From Methanospirillum hungatei JF-1 (lineage in GTDB: Archaea > Halobacteriota > Methanomicrobia > Methanomicrobiales > Methanospirillaceae), in the NCBI RefSeq assembly GCF_000013445.1, contig NC_007796.1, forward strand, positions 2,764,936 through 2,828,935: a stretch of DNA of 64,000 bases. The letters run 5' to 3'. The translations under genes and the position numbers were made by a program. Under the pieces are notes generated by a model that saw only the letters and a program-made list of their open reading frames with translations, was not told the origin of the DNA and did no database searches. Each line of letters opens with the position of its first letter. Within the stretch, counting starts at the first letter, position 1. Of this stretch, positions 16,582-25,733 are shown piece by piece.

Positions 16582-18683
16582 AGGCGATAATCCAGCCGAC
16601 GAAGAAATATTACCGGGTTTTATACATCGATACGCATCATATCCGGATAACGGGGATGCTTGAGCTTGTTGATACTCCTAAAGGCATCAGACCGGTAAAA
16701 TACCGGATCCGGCATACGAAAAGCGGGGGATACCGGAACACTCCCAGTAAGGATCTGGTCACTCATCTCCGCCGTTCCCGTCTTTACCTCACGGCGAAGG
16801 ATAAACCCTTTGAATCATTTTTGCAGGATCTTCAAATCCCGTATTCGTATGTGTCACTCTGCAGGTTCTGTCTGATGGATGACCGGGTCACAGAACTTGA
16901 CAAAAAGAACGCTGTAGGGTTTGGAGAGGAAGAGCAGATCTGCATGGATTGTGCCCGCAAGGAACTGCGCAGGGAGCTGGTGCATATGGGCCGGCTTGGA
17001 AGATCCGCTCTTTCCCATCTTGATGAACTTCTGGAAAAGTACAGGAGTGTTGACCGGGTACTTGCAACGATAGAGCCAGATAGGCTGACAGTCGGACATA
17101 CGCTCTATGATCGTCTTGAAGCTCACCCAGTTGTGCAGACAGCCAGGATTGAAGAGCTTCCATTTCCCCGTGAGTTTGTAACGGCATGTGGCGTTGAGTC
17201 ATTAATGCCGGTTCAGCAGCTGGCAGTAGAGGCAGGGTTGTTGTATGGCAAGGATCTCCTGGTGGTTTCGGCTACAGCCAGTGGGAAGACCTTTATCGGT
17301 GAGATGGCAGGGCTGAAAAATTACCTTGAAAAGAGGGGCAGGGTTCTGTTTCTTGTTCCTCTTGTTGCCCTGGCTTATCAGAAATATGAGCGGTTTTCAC
17401 AGAAATATGGTCATCTCACTGATGTGTCAATTATCACCGGGGCCAGCAGGATTCTGGTGAAAGATAACCGAAGGCCAGCTAACCGGAACAGGAATGCTGG
17501 GATTCTTGTTGCTACCTATGAAGGGATAGATCATCTCATGAGACTGGGAGAGTCCCTGACAAACATTGGCACGGTGATCATTGATGAGGTCCAGATGCTT
17601 GAAGATCGCGACCGTGGTCATCGTGTTGATGGTCTGATCGCACGGATGAAGTTTGCATCTCCGAAAGCACAGTTTTTATACCTCAGTGCAACCATCGGGC
17701 ATCCAAAATTACTGGCTGCAAAGCTCGGTTCAAAGTTGGTCAGGTATGATGATCGTCCGGTCTCACTGGAGCGGTATCTGATATTTTCTGAACGAGAACA
17801 GAAGATTCCAACAGAACGTACCCTTGTGGCAGAGGAGTATAATCATGTATCAGACAAGGGATATCATGGGCAGACCATCATCTTCACAAATTCCCGTGCC
17901 CGGTGTCATATTATCGCAGAGAAGATAGGAGAGGGCGTTGCTCCCTATCATGCCGGGCTGACACAGGCAGAACGTCGTCAGGTTGAGGAAAAGTTTGAGA
18001 AAGGGCAGCTTCGTGCCGTCGTTACCACGGCAGCCCTTGCAGCAGGCGTTGACTTTCCTGCATCCCAGGTAATTTTTGACTCTCTTGCCATGGGTATTGA
18101 ATGGCTTACTGTGCAGGAGTTTTACCAGATGTCAGGAAGAGCTGGGCGTCCTGATTTTCATGATCTTGGTAAGGTGGTAATCCTTGCAGAACCTGGTGGG
18201 AGTTATATAAGAGGTTCACGGCTCACTGAAGAAGAGGTAGCCATGGGTCTTTTAAAGGGGGAGATGGGAGAGGTGGCCCCCCAGTACAATCTTGAGCAGA
18301 GCTCTGAACTGTATGTTGCAAATGCGGTGATATGCAAAGGAGATGTGAGTTCAATTGAGAAGATCGAAGGGTACCTTGTTGGTGAATCTGAACCGGTTGA
18401 AGAGCTTCTTATAAACAGGAATCTCATCTCCAAAGAGAACGGACTCATTCGTCTGACTCCCCTGGCCAGGGTAATGTCTGAACATTTTATCGGTGTTGAG
18501 CGGTTATCCCGCATCATACGTCTGGTCAATGAGATGAAAGATCCGCTCGACATCCTGGCAGATCTTGAATGCGCATCAGATGAAGAGGCTGCAAAGGAAA
18601 AGATCCGAAAAGAGAATGAGAAGGGTGATAGCCACCGGAAAAAGAAAAAAAGACATGGAAGAAGGATGAAAAAGAATTCTTAA
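16578..18683 (+). CDS. DEAD/DEAH-type superfamily 2 helicase, Ski2/Hel308-like core with N-terminal zinc-finger region
   Basis: A 701-residue protein. The N-terminal 200 residues hold a putative zinc site (CRFC at about 95-98 and CMDC at about 116-119), which is not part of a standard helicase core. The core has motif I SATASGKT, motif II DEVQ in place of DEAD/DEAH, motif III LSATIG, and motif VI QMSGRAGRPDFHDLG. The C-terminal tail is lysine-rich (KKKKRHGRRMKKN). It should be an ATP-driven nucleic-acid translocase in the cytoplasm; substrate unknown. It is translationally coupled to two HTH regulators, so expression is probably self-contained. Confidence 0.85.
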   Translation: MKAIIQPTKKYYRVLYIDTHHIRITGMLELVDTPKGIRPVKYRIRHTKSGGYRNTPSKDLVTHLRRSRLYLTAKDKPFESFLQDLQIPYSYVSLCRFCLMDDRVTELDKKNAVGFGEEEQICMDCARKELRRELVHMGRLGRSALSHLDELLEKYRSVDRVLATIEPDRLTVGHTLYDRLEAHPVVQTARIEELPFPREFVTACGVESLMPVQQLAVEAGLLYGKDLLVVSATASGKTFIGEMAGLKNYLEKRGRVLFLVPLVALAYQKYERFSQKYGHLTDVSIITGASRILVKDNRRPANRNRNAGILVATYEGIDHLMRLGESLTNIGTVIIDEVQMLEDRDRGHRVDGLIARMKFASPKAQFLYLSATIGHPKLLAAKLGSKLVRYDDRPVSLERYLIFSEREQKIPTERTLVAEEYNHVSDKGYHGQTIIFTNSRARCHIIAEKIGEGVAPYHAGLTQAERRQVEEKFEKGQLRAVVTTAALAAGVDFPASQVIFDSLAMGIEWLTVQEFYQMSGRAGRPDFHDLGKVVILAEPGGSYIRGSRLTEEEVAMGLLKGEMGEVAPQYNLEQSSELYVANAVICKGDVSSIEKIEGYLVGESEPVEELLINRNLISKENGLIRLTPLARVMSEHFIGVERLSRIIRLVNEMKDPLDILADLECASDEEAAKEKIRKENEKGDSHRKKKKRHGRRMKKNS

Positions 18684-18783
18684 GCTTATTTTTTGCCTAT
18701 TCATTATTCAACAAATATTTTACCTTTTTATCTGATTCTGCGGTATGTTACTGGGTTTTAATTTTAGTATAGCTACAATTAAT

Positions 18784-18809
18784 TTTATATATGGTGGAAG
18801 ATAACTTCT
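18784..18809 (+). promoter_or_regulatory. TATA box with adjacent NrpR-like operator upstream of amt
   Basis: TTTATATATGG (18784-18794) is a good TATA element. It is followed at once by GGAA-N6-TTCT (18796-18809), one mismatch from the GGAA-N6-TTCC operator bound by the nitrogen repressor NrpR in methanogens. Repression at this spot would block the transcription start of the ammonium-transporter operon under nitrogen excess. The site identity is inferred from position and sequence. Confidence 0.5.
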
Positions 18810-18891
18810 TACTACCCATGTGGACTAGACCCACTGGGGATGACTGAAATTAGCAGTTCAATAGTTGATCTTGAAAAAGGAGAGGATAATC

Positions 18892-18939
18892 ATGGGCTGC
18901 TACGAGATCAGCAATACTGGTGATCAATCAGGTGATTAA
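18892..18939 (+). CDS. possible 15-codon leader ORF upstream of amt
   Basis: A strong ribosome site (AAGGAGAGGA) stands seven nt before an ATG at 18892. The frame encodes [15 protein letters not shown] and stops at 18937-18939, two nt before the amt ATG. Its own 3-prime end contains the CAGGTGAT ribosome site used by amt. The arrangement suggests translational coupling or a leader peptide; peptide production is unproven. Confidence 0.45.
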   Translation: MGCYEISNTGDQSGD

Positions 18940-18941
18940 AA

Positions 18942-20135
18942 ATGACGCTAGATAGTGGTGCAACTGCGTGGATACTTGCCTCTACCTGCCTGGTCATGCT
19001 CATGACTCCAGGGGTCGGGTTGTTCTACGGAGGATTAGTGCGGAGGAAAAATGTCATCGCAATGGTGGCACTAGCATTCCTCAGTTATGCTCTCGTGAGT
19101 GTACAGTGGGTCTTTTGCGGATATTCAATCGCATTCGGCTCAGATATTGGTGGATTTATCGGTGGTCCTGACTATATCGGCCTTTCCGGAGTCGGGATGG
19201 AAGCTTCAGCTCTTCCCATACCGGATATCCTGTTTGCAGCATTCCAGCTGGTATTTGCTGCACTGACACTGGCAATCCTGACATCAGGAGTTGCAGAACG
19301 GATACGGCTTTCGGCCTTTGTGGTGTTCGGGCTGCTCTGGACAACGCTGGTCTATGATCCCCTTGCACACTGGGCCTGGGGTGGTGGCTGGGCTGCGTCG
19401 CTTGGAGCTCTGGACTTTGCAGGAGGAACTGTCGTTCACATCAGTTCAGGATTCGGTGCCCTGGCCATTGCACTAGTGATTGGAAAACGGATGGGCTTTG
19501 GAGAAAATTCGATAGAACCCCATAATATTCCGATGACTCTGCTTGGTGCGGCGTTGTTATGGTTTGGATGGTTCGGATTTAATGCCGGAAGTGCCATAGC
19601 AGCTGACGGTCTTGCTTCAAACGCCCTCATGGTCACCAACACCGCAGCGGCTGCCGGAGCACTGACATGGCTGCTTGCAAGCAGTATCCGTGGGAAACCA
19701 AGTTCAGTCGGCATGGTGTCAGGAGCCATTGCCGGTCTCGTCGGTATCACACCGGCAGCCGGATTTGTCGATGTTCCGTCATCCCTTGTCATCGGTGGTG
19801 TAGCCGGTCTCATATGTTATGGGGCACTGCTCTGGCGCCTGAAGAAAGGATTTGATGAGAGTCTTGATGCATGGGCCATTCATGGTGTTGGTGGTCTGTG
19901 GGGTGCAATCGCTACCGGTATATTTGCAAGTGTTGGTAAGACCGGACTTCTTGCCGGTAATGCGTATCAGTTTGGGATCAATACCATTGATGCCCTGATC
20001 GCTGTCGGATATGCCTTCGTGGTGACCTATATCCTGGCGATGATCATAGACAGGACAATCGGACTTCGGGTATCGGAAGATGAAGAATATGTCGGACTTG
20101 ACATCTCCCAGCATGGAGAGCGGGCACGATCATAA
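18942..20135 (+). CDS. amt: ammonium transporter (Amt family)
   Basis: A 397-residue polytopic membrane protein of about 11 helices. The N-terminus faces outward without a cleaved signal peptide ([21 protein letters not shown]). The twin pore histidines are in [12 protein letters not shown] and [12 protein letters not shown]. The short cytoplasmic tail ([18 protein letters not shown]) is the usual docking region for GlnK. It imports ammonium under nitrogen limitation. It is followed after 12 nt by glnK, the standard amt-glnK pair. CAGGTGAT precedes the start. Confidence 0.97.
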   Translation: MTLDSGATAWILASTCLVMLMTPGVGLFYGGLVRRKNVIAMVALAFLSYALVSVQWVFCGYSIAFGSDIGGFIGGPDYIGLSGVGMEASALPIPDILFAAFQLVFAALTLAILTSGVAERIRLSAFVVFGLLWTTLVYDPLAHWAWGGGWAASLGALDFAGGTVVHISSGFGALAIALVIGKRMGFGENSIEPHNIPMTLLGAALLWFGWFGFNAGSAIAADGLASNALMVTNTAAAAGALTWLLASSIRGKPSSVGMVSGAIAGLVGITPAAGFVDVPSSLVIGGVAGLICYGALLWRLKKGFDESLDAWAIHGVGGLWGAIATGIFASVGKTGLLAGNAYQFGINTIDALIAVGYAFVVTYILAMIIDRTIGLRVSEDEEYVGLDISQHGERARS

Positions 20136-20144
20136 CAGAGGTGA

Positions 20145-20480
<336 letters not shown>

Positions 20481-20560
20481 ATCTTGTCGGAATTCATGGG
20501 TTCCTGCCAGAGAAAAAATTCCTCCCCCTTTTTTAGAAAGGGAAGAAATGTTCCTGTTCC

Positions 20561-21397
20561 CTACTCTGAATAACAAATCCACCGGTCATATATCGGATCT
20601 GCATCCGATTCAAATATCTCCGCTTTTTTTCCGGTGTCAAAAACCCAGTCTTTTATCTGATTAATCTCGTGTTCTGTGCCAGCGGTGAAAAGAACCCTGT
20701 CTGATGCCATACATGCAGCACCAATGATCTCCTGCCATATATGTGCATTAAATGAATGAATTTCACCGATCATAAATCCACATATCAAGGAAGCCTGTTT
20801 CTGAATGAACCGGTTTATCATCCGCCCATCTATCCACATGGTCCGTTCTGGTTTGAGCCGTCCGGCTTTCATTCCCCGGACAAGGAGGGATTCGTCATTA
20901 TCATAGGCTATCGGATGCATTCCACAACTTTCCATGACCATTGAGCCTACACCGGTCCCACAGCAGCAGTCCAGACAGAGCCCGTGCTGATCAATTCCTA
21001 CGGTGTTTCGTAAAAGAGTCTTAATGCTTTGAACCCTGGCTGGATTGAGATCATCAGGTCCGGGGAGGACAGAATCACACAGCAGGGTACTGTAATATTC
21101 CCTTAATGCATCGAGGATAGTCTCATTCTCCTCCTGATACATCTCCCATTCAAACTGCTCGAAAAGATCGATGAGTGCCAGTGATGGCTCACGGAACATG
21201 GTTACACACCCGTTCCACGCTCCTCCGCTGTCAGTTTTAGCAAAAAGAACCGGGTTCTCATCTTCATTAACCAGTATCTTTCCGTCCTTTCCTGGGGAAC
21301 CGGTCATAAAATCATCCATCTCCTGATATATCAGATCAGAAAATGTTGGTTCAACAAGAGAGATGGTTTCAAGTTCCAGCATTTGTGCAATTTTCAT
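20561..21397 (-). CDS. putative SAM-dependent methyltransferase-like protein
   Basis: A 278-residue protein. The N-terminal half has no recognised domain (MKIAQMLELETISLVEPTF...). From about residue 140 there is a Rossmann-type methyltransferase signature: CLDCCCGTGVGS (motif I), then PIAYDNDES (motif II acidic residue). Helix-strand alternation continues to the C-terminus. It is soluble, with no signal. The substrate is unknown. It is convergent with glnK, and about 95 nt separate its start from the end of serS on the same strand. Confidence 0.55.
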   Translation of the reverse strand: MKIAQMLELETISLVEPTFSDLIYQEMDDFMTGSPGKDGKILVNEDENPVLFAKTDSGGAWNGCVTMFREPSLALIDLFEQFEWEMYQEENETILDALREYYSTLLCDSVLPGPDDLNPARVQSIKTLLRNTVGIDQHGLCLDCCCGTGVGSMVMESCGMHPIAYDNDESLLVRGMKAGRLKPERTMWIDGRMINRFIQKQASLICGFMIGEIHSFNAHIWQEIIGAACMASDRVLFTAGTEHEINQIKDWVFDTGKKAEIFESDADPIYDRWICYSE

Positions 21398-21493
21398 ATT
21401 TCAAGTCAGAACCTGTTAGGACTATGAAAAAAAAGAACTATCGGTTTGAAATGCGCAGGTCAGGCAAAAAGAATACAATTGAAAATTCTGCTC

Positions 21494-22771
21494 TTATAGA
21501 AATTCTTTGTCATTCATGTAGGGCCTGAGTACCTTTGGAATCACTACAGAGCCGTCTTCCTGCTGATTATTTTCAAGAATTGCCCGCATGGCCCGTGAAG
21601 TTGCAATAGCAGTAGAATTCAGGGTATGAACAAACTGTTTTGACTCAAAATCCTCTTTGTCCCTGACTCTGATATTTAACCTGACCGCCTGATATGTGGT
21701 GCAGTTTGAACATGAAACCACTTCACGGTATTCGTTTTCACGGGGCATCCAGGCTTCAATATCATATTTCTTTGCTGCAACCGTTCCGATATCACCAGTG
21801 CAGATATTTACAACCCGGTACGGGATCTCAAGTTTCTGGAATATCTCCTCAGCATTTTCACGAAGTTCTTCATGAATCGTCCATGAATCATCCGGATGAC
21901 AGTAGACAAACTGCTCTACTTTATGAAACTGATGAACACGGAAGAGGCCCTTTGTATCCAGACCATGAGATCCGATCTCCCGTCTGAAACATGGTGAGAG
22001 TCCTGCAAGTCTGAGTGGTAGATCCTTCTCTTCAAAAATTTCATCCTGGTACATTGCTGCCATCGGATGCTCACTGGTGGCGATCAGGTATGCATCATCA
22101 TCCTCAATTTTATACATGACCTTCTCAAAATCATCAAGATCAGTAACTTCCTCGTATGATTTCCGGTTAATCATGTATGGAGGTATGATGGGCGTATACC
22201 CTTTTTCCATCAAAATATCAAGGGAAAATCTCTGAAGGGCGAGATCAAGAAGCACCAGATTTCCTTTCAGAAAATAAAAGCCCGCTCCGGATGTTTTGGT
22301 AGCACGTTCAAAATCAGCCCAGTCATTATCTGCAGCAAGTTGCCCGTGGTTTTTAAGTTCAAAGGTAAAGGTCCGGGGTGTGCCATATCTCTTCACCTCG
22401 ACATTCTGGGTATCATCAGCACCAACCGGTACGCTCTCATGGAGAATATTCGGGATACGCATGAGGTAATACCGTATCTTTTTCGAGATCTCCTCCATCT
22501 CAGCTTCATTTTCTTTTATGCGTCCAGGGAGCCCTGCAGCTTCAGCGATGAGTGCAGATGCATCTTCTCCGGCTTTTTTTGCACGGTTTATGTCATATGA
22601 GATGGAATTTCGTCTTCGCCGTAATTCATTGGTCTGACCAATAAGTTCACGGTGACGGATATCCTGAACAAGCAGGTCATCTATCCATGCTAACTTCTCC
22701 ATATCATTTCGTTTCTTTAGATCTTCCCTGATGGCATCCGGATTTGCCCGGACAAATCGTATATCAAGCAT
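21494..22771 (-). CDS. serS: seryl-tRNA synthetase (bacterial-type class II)
   Basis: A 425-residue enzyme charging tRNA-Ser. An N-terminal long coiled-coil arm (about 1-105) precedes the class II core. Motif 2 lies in FRREIGSHGLDTKGLFRVHQ, and motif 3 lies near the C-terminus. It is the common SerRS, not the rare zinc-dependent form of some methanogens. AGGTG lies nine nt before the ATG. It is the last identifiable gene of a minus-strand run that starts at rps15. A gap of about 150 nt separates it from rps3ae. Confidence 0.95.
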   Translation of the reverse strand: MLDIRFVRANPDAIREDLKKRNDMEKLAWIDDLLVQDIRHRELIGQTNELRRRRNSISYDINRAKKAGEDASALIAEAAGLPGRIKENEAEMEEISKKIRYYLMRIPNILHESVPVGADDTQNVEVKRYGTPRTFTFELKNHGQLAADNDWADFERATKTSGAGFYFLKGNLVLLDLALQRFSLDILMEKGYTPIIPPYMINRKSYEEVTDLDDFEKVMYKIEDDDAYLIATSEHPMAAMYQDEIFEEKDLPLRLAGLSPCFRREIGSHGLDTKGLFRVHQFHKVEQFVYCHPDDSWTIHEELRENAEEIFQKLEIPYRVVNICTGDIGTVAAKKYDIEAWMPRENEYREVVSCSNCTTYQAVRLNIRVRDKEDFESKQFVHTLNSTAIATSRAMRAILENNQQEDGSVVIPKVLRPYMNDKEFL

Positions 22772-22923
22772 TACAGTACACCTGGATTCTGGTAATAAGA
22801 CCCTGATCTATTTTGATTGCCAGTACCTTTGGTCTTCCCCCTACATCACGATGATCACCGGATCTGCTGATGTATGGGAACAGGTTACGTTCAGCGATTG
22901 AGAGATCGAAAATAAAAAAAGTT

Positions 22924-23520
22924 TCAGGCAGAACTCTTCGGGAGCTCAACCTTGGTTTTGATTACTTCAACACGACGAACCGGGTGAAGCTCTTTTACTT
23001 TCTTAAAGAGTTCCTTTGCAAGATCGCCGTTGATGATATTGTTCACAAAAACACCGAGTTCATTCTCTTTGCCAAAGGTCAGAACATCATCGGTAAGAAT
23101 TTTTCTTATCTCGTGCTGCTGACTCTGGTCTGCACGGGTGAGCGTGAAACAGGTAACTGTTGCACGGACCTTGCAGCCATCCTTGCTGACAAAGTTTACC
23201 ACACAGTCAATCCTTGAGGTACGGCGTTTTACCAGTGATCTGATGAAATCACGCGCAAGTTCATGACCAATGAATGAGGTGTATGCTGCATCACCTGCTA
23301 CATTCGTGATAGCAAACTTCATCTTTACATTCTGCTTGGTATAGTCATTTACCAATTCTGAGAGCGGTGCCTGCATGACCCGTCCCATAAGTTTGGACGG
23401 ATCATCTGCCACGGTGTCACCAAGGTATACTTTTCCCACATTGTCAGGGCTGTACACCTTATACCAGGATTTTGCTTTCCATCCGTCGACTCTTCTGCCT
23501 GTTGGTTTTTTCGCTGCCAT
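22924..23520 (-). CDS. rps3ae: 30S ribosomal protein S3Ae
   Basis: A 198-residue protein of the eukaryote-like small-subunit set. The N-terminus MAAKKPTGRRVDGWKAKSW and the run CVVNFVSKDGCKVRATVTCF are typical of archaeal S3Ae. It lies downstream of pcc1 on the same strand with about 70 nt between them, where an archaeal A/T-rich stretch may hold its own start site. It is part of a translation/tRNA-modification neighbourhood. Confidence 0.93.
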   Translation of the reverse strand: MAAKKPTGRRVDGWKAKSWYKVYSPDNVGKVYLGDTVADDPSKLMGRVMQAPLSELVNDYTKQNVKMKFAITNVAGDAAYTSFIGHELARDFIRSLVKRRTSRIDCVVNFVSKDGCKVRATVTCFTLTRADQSQQHEIRKILTDDVLTFGKENELGVFVNNIINGDLAKELFKKVKELHPVRRVEVIKTKVELPKSSA

Positions 23521-23590
23521 TATTCACACCTTTTTTCATTATGATGCATATGTTCTGACTTCCTGTATTGATGTCAAATAATTCAACCGG

Positions 23591-23851
23591 TTAGTTTCTC
23601 CCGGTATTATTGTGAAACTCCTGATTTGATGTTTGTGAGGATTTTTCACAAACTTCTTCTGCTACGGTGAGATTCATAAGATAATCGTCCATTGAGGCGA
23701 TGACTGACCGGATTTTGGTACTTGTGATCTGTGTGATAACATAACTCCCCTCAGCATTCGTTTTCATCTCTGACAAGTTATCGACAGATATCGAATCCGC
23801 AATACATTGTGCATGGTCATGAATTGTCCGGATGATACCCTGAATATTCAT
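23591..23851 (-). CDS. pcc1: KEOPS complex subunit Pcc1
   Basis: An 86-residue protein. The fold pattern (one long first strand/helix, then GSYVITQITSTKIRSVIASMDDYLMNLTVAEEV) matches Pcc1, the dimerisation subunit of the KEOPS complex that makes t6A37 in tRNA. It overlaps the DHH gene upstream by four nt (ATGA) and lies next to rps3ae, a position common in archaea. The assignment is based on size, sequence pattern and context. Confidence 0.75.
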   Translation of the reverse strand: MNIQGIIRTIHDHAQCIADSISVDNLSEMKTNAEGSYVITQITSTKIRSVIASMDDYLMNLTVAEEVCEKSSQTSNQEFHNNTGRN

Positions 23852-25074
23852 GAGCTGAAGGCCTCAACAACCTTTGATGAAAATGTGTCAAGATATTCAC
23901 AAGCAACGGTCGCTCCTGCCCTGTTCTGATGGCCTCCTCCATATCCTCCGTATTCAAGAGCCAGCTGACGGACTATCTCTCCTGCATATTTTCCACTCCT
24001 GCCGTCTGTTCGTATGGAACAAGAGCACGTCCCGTCATTTTTTTGCACTGCAATAATTACGGGGGAACTGTCCGGTATATTCCGAAACACGGTATCGGCA
24101 AGGTCACTGGTGAGATGTTGATCGCTGCACATGATCGGGCCTTTTTTATCATCCTGTGAACTTGCAAGGAATCGGTTCATCTCCTGAATGAGGGCCAGAC
24201 GATGTGTTCGTGCTATCTCATAGGCCTTTTCAGTCAGTTTCGATGAACGAAGACAGAGTGAAACTGCAATGCTTCCATGACCTGCTTTTCCACATGAATC
24301 CACTATAAAGGCCATATTATGCGCATGCTCAATCACTTCCCGTTCCAGCATCCACATATCTCCCCATATTGAATCCAAGGTTTCAGGTCTGCACCTCTCT
24401 GCGGCCTGCAGAACAAGGAGTGAGCAGAGTATATCTCCCTGAAGGGTATCATCAATCGTTGATGTTCGAATAATATTGAGGGATTCCTCCTTTGAGCCGG
24501 AAATCCCATAGAGAAATGGTTCTGTTGAGAGCTCAATCTGCTCGGCAGGCGTTCTGCCTGGAAGAATAATTCCCCTCTTTTTACTGATGATCCCGTTCCC
24601 CAGGGCATCAAGATAGATATCCTGGTTTTTGCCGGTCAGGGTCTGCCCGTCTCCGATGACGCCAAGGAGTGTCAATCCTGCCAGATCACGGTTATCTCCA
24701 AGAGCATTTGCGACCAGATATGCAGTTCCCGCTGCGCAGAGGTCGGTGTCTCCATCGATCCCGTCATATCTTGGGTTCACATGATGCGGGCCCTCAAAGA
24801 AAGGGAGGTGATGATCAATGACCATCGTCTCTTCAGGTAATCCGGCAAGACCTGCACCAAGATCACAAAGAAGTAATGGCCTGGTCTTTGGGATATTATC
24901 TTCAGACAACCGGTGAGTTATCCGAAGTCTGAATGGAATGCCTGCCCGGTACAGAGCCATCGCCATGATCGATCCTGCTGCTATGCCGTCTGCATCATGA
25001 TGACAGAGTATTTCAACAGAACTCTGTCTGGATAATTCATATGCAAGGTCTTTTGCAGCAGTTTCTATGGACAT
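23848..25074 (-). CDS. DHH-family phosphoesterase, archaeal RecJ-like (GAN-type)
   Basis: A 408-residue protein. DHH motifs run in order: HHDADGIAAGS (motif I), LLLCDLGAG (II), MVIDHHLP (III, the DHH box) and GVIGDGQT. The C-terminal DHHA1 substrate-binding motif is GGYGGGHQNRAGA. It should be a manganese-dependent single-strand nuclease of the RecJ/Cdc45 clan. Archaeal members bind GINS at the replication fork. It sits directly after rps15 and is coupled by ATGA overlap to pcc1. Confidence 0.85.
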   Translation of the reverse strand: MSIETAAKDLAYELSRQSSVEILCHHDADGIAAGSIMAMALYRAGIPFRLRITHRLSEDNIPKTRPLLLCDLGAGLAGLPEETMVIDHHLPFFEGPHHVNPRYDGIDGDTDLCAAGTAYLVANALGDNRDLAGLTLLGVIGDGQTLTGKNQDIYLDALGNGIISKKRGIILPGRTPAEQIELSTEPFLYGISGSKEESLNIIRTSTIDDTLQGDILCSLLVLQAAERCRPETLDSIWGDMWMLEREVIEHAHNMAFIVDSCGKAGHGSIAVSLCLRSSKLTEKAYEIARTHRLALIQEMNRFLASSQDDKKGPIMCSDQHLTSDLADTVFRNIPDSSPVIIAVQKNDGTCSCSIRTDGRSGKYAGEIVRQLALEYGGYGGGHQNRAGATVACEYLDTFSSKVVEAFSS

Positions 25075-25087
25075 TTCAACCGTAGGA

Positions 25088-25546
25088 TTATTTGGACAGG
25101 AGAATTTCTGCAGTTTCAGGTTTGTAAACCCAGTCTTTTGGAAGCTTTTTACTGCTTACATAGTATTTGACCAGTCTGCGGACTTTTGATTCAGTCAGCA
25201 TGAGCTGGCGTTTATTATGAATGTCCCGCTTGTTTTCTGCGAGATGCTTGCGCATTCCAAGGGCTTTCTCTATCAGATTGCGGAGGTCTTCAGGGATTTC
25301 TGATGCAAGATCATTGTCACGCAGGATCTGGGTGATCTTTTTTCCGGTTGCGAGCTTGACGCTGGGAACACCATATTTGTCTCTCATTACAAGCCCGATC
25401 TCGGCTGTTGAGCTTCCTTGTCTGCGCAGGTCTACTATCTGCTTGATGATGGCTTCCTTGTCCGTGTTCGACCACTCCGGAGCCTGTGTCCGGTACGGTC
25501 TGACTGAACGTGAAATACCTCTTCTACGGGCATGCATTCGTGCCAT
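25088..25546 (-). CDS. rps15: 30S ribosomal protein S15
   Basis: A 152-residue archaeal/eukaryotic-type S15 (eukaryotic uS15) binding the central domain of 16S rRNA. It starts MARMHARRRGISRS, the usual archaeal N-terminus. AGGAGG lies seven nt before this ATG. The conserved C-terminal helices include SKVRRLVKYYVSSKKLP. An upstream in-frame ATG at 25573 would add nine atypical residues and was not used. A structured leader and TATA box precede it. It is the first gene of the minus-strand run through DHH, pcc1 and rps3ae. Confidence 0.95.
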   Translation of the reverse strand: MARMHARRRGISRSVRPYRTQAPEWSNTDKEAIIKQIVDLRRQGSSTAEIGLVMRDKYGVPSVKLATGKKITQILRDNDLASEIPEDLRNLIEKALGMRKHLAENKRDIHNKRQLMLTESKVRRLVKYYVSSKKLPKDWVYKPETAEILLSK

Positions 25547-25632
25547 TTCTAAATCCTCCTGTAAACAGAGCAAAATCCTGAGAGAGAAAAGAGTCAGATA
25601 CGACTAATCTGCTAACTCTCTGCAATCCCAAA

Positions 25633-25695
25633 GCCCAGAACGGGCAGTGATGAAAATCACGTCGGACTTGCGTCTGCCAGCACTATAAAAAGTGC
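25633..25695 (-). promoter_or_regulatory. promoter and folded leader start of the rps15 run
   Basis: On the minus strand a TATA element lies inside an inverted repeat (GCACT-N6-AGTGC, 25680-25695). About 25 nt downstream, where transcription should begin, stand two consecutive hairpins: GTGAT-N4-ATCAC (25647-25660) and GCCC-N5-GGGC (25633-25645). About 85 nt then run to the S15 ATG. The placement suggests a leader with r-protein-responsive structure, which is unproven. Confidence 0.45.
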
Positions 25696-25733
25696 GGTAT
25701 AATATGATTCGTGTCAGGTGATAAGGATACCCG

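Noticed and set aside
22764-22949. Minus-strand 61-codon frame between rps3ae and serS
   Set aside because: It overlaps the end of rps3ae by 26 nt and the serS start by eight nt, and its translation has no recognisable motif. Coupling to serS is possible but not supported, so it is not listed as a gene.
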